From contig NZ_CP054932.1 in the NCBI RefSeq assembly GCF_013364275.1, positions 7,192,001 to 7,256,000 on the forward strand: DNA of 64,000 nucleotides. Direction: 5' to 3'. The notes under the pieces are model-generated. The model did no database searches. It worked only from the letters and a program-made list of their open reading frames with translations, and had not been told where the DNA came from. This DNA is from Actinomadura sp. NAK00032. GTDB taxonomy: Bacteria > Actinomycetota > Actinomycetes > Streptosporangiales > Streptosporangiaceae. Positions 59,636 through 64,000 of this stretch are shown piece by piece; within the stretch, counting starts at the first letter, position 1, and each line of letters begins with the position of its first letter. The translations under genes were made by a program, and so were the position numbers.

Positions 59636-60407
59636 GGGAGTCCCCCAGATAGGCAGTGACCACACGCGGGTCATGACGGATCTCGGCATACGGCCCCTCG
59701 ACCAGGACCTGACCGTGCTGAAGCACCGTCACCCGGTCCGCCAGGCTCGCCACCACGCTCATGTTGTGCTCGACCAGAACCACCGTCCGCCCGGCCCGTA
59801 TCTTGCGGACGAGGGCGATGGTGCGTTCCACGTCCTCCACTCCCATGCCGGCGGTCGGCTCGTCCAGCAGCAGGACCTTGGGGTCGAGGGCCAGGGCGAG
59901 CGCCAACTCCAGCGCGCGCTTGCTGCCGTACGACAGGGAGCCCGCCGGGACGTCCGCCTGCTCCTCCAGCCCGACCTGGGCGAGGAGTTCCCCGGCGCGC
60001 CCGGCGAAGCGGTCGAGCGCCCGGTCCGAGCGCCAGAACCGCCAGCCGAGGCCGGTGCCGCTCGCCAGCGCCAGCTCCATGTGCCGGCGCGGGGTCTGCT
60101 CGGCGAACAGGCTGGTGATCTGGAACGAGCGCGCCACACCGAGCCGGGTGATCGCCTCCGGACTCCGCCCCGCCAGCTCATGCCGCCCCAGCCGCACACT
60201 GCCCGCGCTCGGCTTCAAAAACCCCGTCAGCAGATTGAACAACGTCGTCTTGCCCGCACCGTTCGGCCCCACCAGCGCGTGCACGGACCCCTCCCCCACA
60301 TCCAGGTCCACACCGTCCACCGCCCGGAAACCGCGGAACTCCCGGACCAGACCCCGCGCCTCCAAAACCGGGGCCGGAGCCGGGGCCTGCGGGACGGGAT
60401 CGCCCAT
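59622..60407 (-). CDS. Liv-type ABC transporter ATPase (LivG)
   Basis: A 261-residue ATPase, first gene of the operon. It has Walker A GPNGAGKTT (about 47-55), NLLTGFLKPSAG and the LivG-type ARSFQITSLFAEQT, signature-like LSYGSKRALELALALA in place of LSGGQ (typical LivG proteins read LSYGQQRRLEIARAL), Walker B VLLLDEPTAGMG and switch VEHNMSVV. The family-specific loop between Walker A and signature is present. The promoter should lie in the 272-bp gap upstream. Confidence 0.94.
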
Positions 60408-60679
60408 CCGCCCTCCTCACGCGTCATGGCGTGACCCGCGCCACACCCGGGCCGCCGTGACCGTGAACGCTAGGCGGCGGCCGGGGCGGCGAACCAGGTG
60501 ACCGGGCACATATTCGGGCGCTCCGCTATGAGGCCGCGCACATCGGCAGGCCCGAGGCACCACAGGACGCGGGCCAAGAGTGTGCTCGGGAACGTGGCCC
60601 CGCCGTCCGCCGGTCGCTCAGCATGGCTTCTCGCACGGGGCCGACCGGCGAGCCCCGTCCCGCCCCCCGGAGGCCGCAC
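60408..60679. other. divergent intergenic region, Liv operon and esterase
   Basis: The 272 bases between LivG and the esterase start hold no gene I can support. They are GC-rich throughout; I see no clear -10/-35 pair or dyad. Confidence 0.5.
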
Positions 60680-62068
60680 ATGCCCGTCGTCCGCAGATCC
60701 TGCGTCGTCTCGGCCCTGCTGGGGCCGCTGCTGGCCGTCCCCCTGGTCGCGGTGGCCGTCCCGTCCGCGCAGGCCGACGCCCGCTGCGCCCGCATGGACC
60801 GGGTCCGCGTCCCCGGTGCGCAGCGGCAGGTCGCCGCCTGCCTGGACGACCTGACCACCGCCGGCACGGTCGCCTCCGGCCACACCGTCCCCGCCCAGTG
60901 GACGGGACTGCACGCGGCCGCCACGAAGAACCCGAGCGGCGTGCCGGGCGTCCAGATCGACGGCTACTTCCGGGACGACTCCTCGTTCAACACCACCCAC
61001 GGCTGGAACCACGACTCCCAGTTCGTGATCCGGCTCCCGGAGCGGTGGAACGGCGGGCTGGTGGTCTCCGGGGCGCCGGGGACGCGGCTCCAGTACGCCA
61101 ACGACTTCACCATCTCCGACTGGGTGCTGGCGAAGGGGTACGCGTTCGCCTCCACCGACAAGGGCAACAACGGCGCGACGTTCTTCAAGGACGGCCGCCG
61201 CCCCGGCGACGCCATAGCCGAGTGGTACCGCCGGATGACACAGCTCACCGTCGCCGCCAAGACGACCGTGGCCCGCCACTACGGCAGGCCCCTGCGCAGG
61301 ACGTACGCCGCCGGCATCTCCAACGGCGGCCAACTCGTCCGCAAGGCCCTGGAAGACCACCCCGAGCTGTACGACGGCGGACTCGACTCCGAAGGCACGT
61401 ACTGGCCGCGCGACGGCGGCAACAACGCGCTGGTCTACCTGCCGGTGGCGCTGCGCACCTACCCGAAGTACGCGGCGACCGGCGACCCGGCCGCGCATGC
61501 CGCGATGCTGAAGGCCGGCTTCGCCCCGGGCTCGGAGTTCCTGTGGGACTTCAACTACAGCGTCCTCTGGGACAACACGCAGCGCATCTACCGCGAGGAG
61601 GTCGACCCGGCCTACGACGGCGCCCTGGAGGCGGGCGTCCCCTACTGCGAGAGCGGCACGCCGAACTGCGACACCGACTACCGCTACTACGCGCGTCCCA
61701 AGAGCGTCCACAGGGCGGTGAAGCGGCTCGGGATGACCGGCCGCATCGGCAAGCCGCTGATCACGGTGCAGGGAACCCTGGACACGCTCCTGCCGATCAA
61801 GGTCCACGGCGACGCCTACGACCGCAAGATCAGGGAGCAGGGCCGGGGCGCGCTGCACCGCTACTACCGGATCGAGGGCGCCTCCCACCTGGACCTCGAA
61901 TACGACATGTTCCCGGACCGGATGCGCCCGCTGCTGCCCTGCATGCGGACGGCGTTCGACGCCCTCGAACGCTGGACGGCCCCGCGCGGCGGCCAGGCGC
62001 CCCCGCCGAGCACGACCGTCCCGCGCCGGACGTCCGGGAACGTGGTCGACACCTGCGCGATCAGCTGA
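60680..62068 (+). CDS. secreted alpha/beta hydrolase, tannase/feruloyl-esterase/3HB-oligomer-hydrolase-like
   Basis: A 462-residue exported esterase. Signal peptide with cleavage near SAQADA (about 34). Large-lid hydrolase features: VIRLPERWNGGLVVSGAPGT (in part, about 116-135), GYAFASTDKGNNG, nucleophile GISNGG (Ser about 216), the acid region LITVQGTLDTLLP (about 368-380) and His in EGASHLDLEYD (about 406). This pattern matches tannase/feruloyl-esterase-like and D-3-hydroxybutyrate-oligomer hydrolases. GGAGG precedes the ATG. Four extra cysteines probably form disulfides outside the cell. The C-terminus overlaps the convergent LysR gene by eight bp. Confidence 0.85.
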   Translation: MPVVRRSCVVSALLGPLLAVPLVAVAVPSAQADARCARMDRVRVPGAQRQVAACLDDLTTAGTVASGHTVPAQWTGLHAAATKNPSGVPGVQIDGYFRDDSSFNTTHGWNHDSQFVIRLPERWNGGLVVSGAPGTRLQYANDFTISDWVLAKGYAFASTDKGNNGATFFKDGRRPGDAIAEWYRRMTQLTVAAKTTVARHYGRPLRRTYAAGISNGGQLVRKALEDHPELYDGGLDSEGTYWPRDGGNNALVYLPVALRTYPKYAATGDPAAHAAMLKAGFAPGSEFLWDFNYSVLWDNTQRIYREEVDPAYDGALEAGVPYCESGTPNCDTDYRYYARPKSVHRAVKRLGMTGRIGKPLITVQGTLDTLLPIKVHGDAYDRKIREQGRGALHRYYRIEGASHLDLEYDMFPDRMRPLLPCMRTAFDALERWTAPRGGQAPPPSTTVPRRTSGNVVDTCAIS

Positions 62069-62969
62069 CCCCGGGCGGCTCCGCCCCGCGTCCGGCGAGC
62101 CCGTCCGCCTCCGCGCGGATGAGCCGCCGGACGATGAGCGCGGACGGCGAGGGCCGCCCGTCCCGCCGCTGGGTCAGGCACAGCTGGACGGGCGGCGCGT
62201 CCCGCAGCGGCAGCCAGACCAGGCCCGCGATGTCGGCCGAGGTGGGGAAGCGGGCGAGGACGCCGAGCCCGGCCCCCTGCGCGACCATCACCTTGACGGT
62301 GCGCGCCGACATGGCCTGGACGACGACGTCGGGTTCGGCGACGTGCCGGTGCAGCGTCTCCCACATCACCGTGCCCGCCCGCATGGTGACGATCGGCCAG
62401 GTCCCGAGGTCGCGCCAGTGGACCTGCCCGCGCCCGGCGAGCGGATGATCGGTGCGGACGAAGATCCCGAGCGGGGCGGAGACGAGCGGCGTCCTGCTCA
62501 GCCTCGGCGCCGCCGGGCTCTGCGGCATGGTGACGACCCCGAAGTCCAGCTCGCCGTCGAGCACGGCGTCCTCGATCGCGCCCGAGGCGCCCTCGCGGAC
62601 GCCGAACCGCAGCCCCGGATGCCGCTCCCGCAGCCGCCCCACCACTGGGGCGATGATCGTCTCCGCGGCCACCGAGACGCCGCCGATCTGGACCCGGCCC
62701 CGGTAGGCGCCGCTCGTCTCCATCGCCGACGCGCGCACCGCGTCCTCGGCGGCGACGAGCCGGCCGAGCGGCTCGATCAGCGCCTGGCCGGCCGGTGTCG
62801 GCCGCACGCCGTGCCGGCCGCGGGTGAGCAGGACGACGTCGAGCTCCTCCTCCAGCAGCCCGATCTGCTGCCCGATCGCGGGCTGGCTGACGCCGCACCG
62901 GGCGGCGGCCGCGCGCAGCGACCCGGTCTCGACGGCGGCCAGGAAGTACCGCGCCCGTTCGACACGCAT
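62061..62969 (-). CDS. LysR family transcriptional regulator
   Basis: A 302-residue LysR-type regulator. HTH: ERARYFLAAVETGSLRAAAARCGVSQPAIGQQIGLLEEEL (in parts, about 4-43), then RPTPAGQALIEPLGRLV. The effector domain opens VQIGGVSVAAETIIAPVVGRL, with DFGVVTMPQ and GLGVLARFPT later. It is divergent from the CaiB/BaiF gene across a 134-bp gap with a strong dyad, so control of that gene is likely; the ligand would be an organic acid. Confidence 0.92.
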   Translation of the reverse strand: MRVERARYFLAAVETGSLRAAAARCGVSQPAIGQQIGLLEEELDVVLLTRGRHGVRPTPAGQALIEPLGRLVAAEDAVRASAMETSGAYRGRVQIGGVSVAAETIIAPVVGRLRERHPGLRFGVREGASGAIEDAVLDGELDFGVVTMPQSPAAPRLSRTPLVSAPLGIFVRTDHPLAGRGQVHWRDLGTWPIVTMRAGTVMWETLHRHVAEPDVVVQAMSARTVKVMVAQGAGLGVLARFPTSADIAGLVWLPLRDAPPVQLCLTQRRDGRPSPSALIVRRLIRAEADGLAGRGAEPPGVS

Positions 62970-63053
62970 CGGTCGACTATAGAAGCAGAACCTTTCACCC
63001 GTGAGCGGAGAACGCGTCTTCCCCGGCAGGTCGCCGCCGGTGCATTGTTCCGT

Positions 63054-63071
63054 AGGTCGGTTATGCGACCT
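63054..63071. promoter_or_regulatory. dyad in LysR/CaiB divergent promoter
   Basis: AGGTCG-N6-CGACCT with perfect 6-bp arms; a further AGGTCG half-site lies 27 bases upstream at 63028. Size and position fit a LysR-type operator for the CaiB/BaiF gene. Confidence 0.6.
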
Positions 63072-63103
63072 GCCCGAACGTCCGCCCGTGAAAGGAATCC
63101 CCG

Positions 63104-64000
63104 GTGCCTGACGGTCCGCTGAGCGGAGTGCGCGTCCTGGACGTGTCGACGATCCTGGCCGGCCCCCTGGCGTCCTCGCTGCTCGGCGAGTTCGGCGCCG
63201 AGGTGATCAAGATCGAGCATCCCGTCGAGGGCGACCCGGCGCGCCGCTACCCGCCACTGGAGGACGGCGAGTCGGCCGCCTGGGCGATGCTGGCCCGCGC
63301 CAAGCGGAGCGTCACGATCGACCTGCACCGCCCCGAGGCGGCGGACCTCGTCGGGCGGCTGGCCGCCGCCGCGGACGTCGTGGTGACCAACTTCCGCCCG
63401 GCGGCGCTGCGCCGCTTCCGCATCGACTTCGACGACCTGCGGACGTACCGGCCGGACCTGGTGATGGTGCACGTGAGCGCGTTCGGGCGCACCGGCCCCT
63501 ACGCCGACCGGCCCGGCTTCGCCCGCGTCGCGGAGGCGTTCGCGGGCCTCACCCACCGGACCGGCGACCCGGACCGGCCGCCGGTCTTCGCGGGCTACCC
63601 CGTGGCCGACGGCGTCACCGGCGTCTACGCCGCGTTCGCGGCCATGCTCGCCCTGCGGCAGCGCGACCGCACCGGCGAGGCGCAACTCGCCGACATCCCC
63701 CTCTACGAGCCGCTGCTGCGGATGATGGAGGACTTCATCGTCGAGTACGGCGCCACCGGCGAGAGCCGTGGGCGCCAGGGCAACCAGAACCCGCACATCA
63801 GCCCGAACAGCCTCTACCGGACCCGCGACGGCCGCTGGCTGGCGCTGCCCGCCTCCACCGAGCAGATGTGGCGCCGGCTCGTCGCGGTCATGGACGCCCC
63901 CGACCTCGCCGTCCACGACTCCATGACCGCCCGGCTGGAGCACCGCGAGGAGATCGAGGCGCGGGTCGCCGCGTTCGTCGCCGCCCGCGACCTCGACCCG
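63104..64000 (+). CDS. CaiB/BaiF family CoA-transferase, 3' end outside window
   Basis: A class III CoA-transferase; 299 residues are visible and the frame is open at the window end. N-terminal signature LSGVRVLDVSTILAGPLASSLLGEFGAEVIKIEHP (in part), then the active-site Asp in AQLADIPLYEPLLR (about 184-198), with GRQGNQNPHISPNSLYRTRDGRWLALPA (in part) close by. These enzymes move CoA between carboxylic acids (for instance in succinyl-, oxalyl- or bile-acid CoA chemistry). GTG start with AAAGGA upstream. The divergent LysR gene is probably its regulator. Confidence 0.92.
   Translation, partial: MPDGPLSGVRVLDVSTILAGPLASSLLGEFGAEVIKIEHPVEGDPARRYPPLEDGESAAWAMLARAKRSVTIDLHRPEAADLVGRLAAAADVVVTNFRPAALRRFRIDFDDLRTYRPDLVMVHVSAFGRTGPYADRPGFARVAEAFAGLTHRTGDPDRPPVFAGYPVADGVTGVYAAFAAMLALRQRDRTGEAQLADIPLYEPLLRMMEDFIVEYGATGESRGRQGNQNPHISPNSLYRTRDGRWLALPASTEQMWRRLVAVMDAPDLAVHDSMTARLEHREEIEARVAAFVAARDLDP

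Overview
This is a 64 kb stretch of a very high-GC actinobacterial chromosome. Coding frames carry strong GC bias at the third codon position, and GTG starts and 4-bp ATGA/GTGA gene overlaps are common. Lsr2, a WhiB-type protein, a LAL-type LuxR regulator and textbook DtxR/IdeR iron boxes are all present. Gene content fits a filamentous actinomycete such as the Thermomonosporaceae/Streptomyces type; the genus assignment is an inference. I see no rRNA or tRNA gene, insertion sequence, prophage or CRISPR array. Fifty-eight genes are called, two of them cut by the window ends.

Layout. 1-5.5 kb: a truncated alpha/beta hydrolase, a large DUF4132 protein, a methyltransferase and an ArsR-like regulator. 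5.5-11.8 kb: a leftward operon encoding an SDR, an MBL-fold protein and a PaoABC-like molybdenum hydroxylase whose [2Fe-2S] and Mo subunits are fused; it diverges from a TetR gene across a clear dyad operator. 11.9-14.5 kb: an extracytoplasmic thiol-disulfide cluster (two unknown membrane proteins, DsbA-like, CcdA-like). 14.5-19.3 kb: a Fur/Zur-type box followed by a complete family-5 (peptide/nickel/metallophore) ABC importer. 19.2-26.9 kb: an IdeR-controlled siderophore locus with a FecCD/FecE importer, its binding lipoprotein and a heterodimeric exporter-fold ABC pair with complementary degenerate ATP sites. 27-31 kb: a phytanoyl-CoA dioxygenase-like enzyme with a divergent AraC regulator, a secreted papain-like protease with an unknown membrane-anchored partner, and an XRE regulator. 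31-38 kb: an acyl-CoA dehydrogenase/GntR pair with a perfect operator, an M28 peptidase, Lsr2, a lipoprotein hydrolase and a penicillin-binding-type serine hydrolase. 38-43.5 kb: a MacB/FtsX-type ABC exporter convergent with a LiaRS/NarL-type two-component system. 43.6-47.6 kb: a giant LAL regulator, a WhiB protein and an orphan fumarate-reductase C-terminal domain. 47.6-53.2 kb: a second IdeR-controlled siderophore importer with its own AraC regulator and an iron-regulated flavoprotein. 53-60.4 kb: a PucR/GAF regulator, a TetR regulator and a complete Liv-type ABC operon. 60.6-64 kb: a secreted esterase, a LysR regulator and a truncated CaiB/BaiF CoA-transferase.

How it works together. The main theme is metal and nutrient acquisition: two independent ferric-siderophore importers, a probable Zur/Fur-controlled family-5 importer and a Liv importer, with no siderophore biosynthesis gene in view. 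This suggests scavenging of siderophores made elsewhere in the genome or by neighbours. The less understood parts are the four-gene thiol cluster, the cysteine protease with its partner protein, the orphan SdhA-type domain next to WhiB, and the fused molybdenum enzyme with its SDR/MBL companions.
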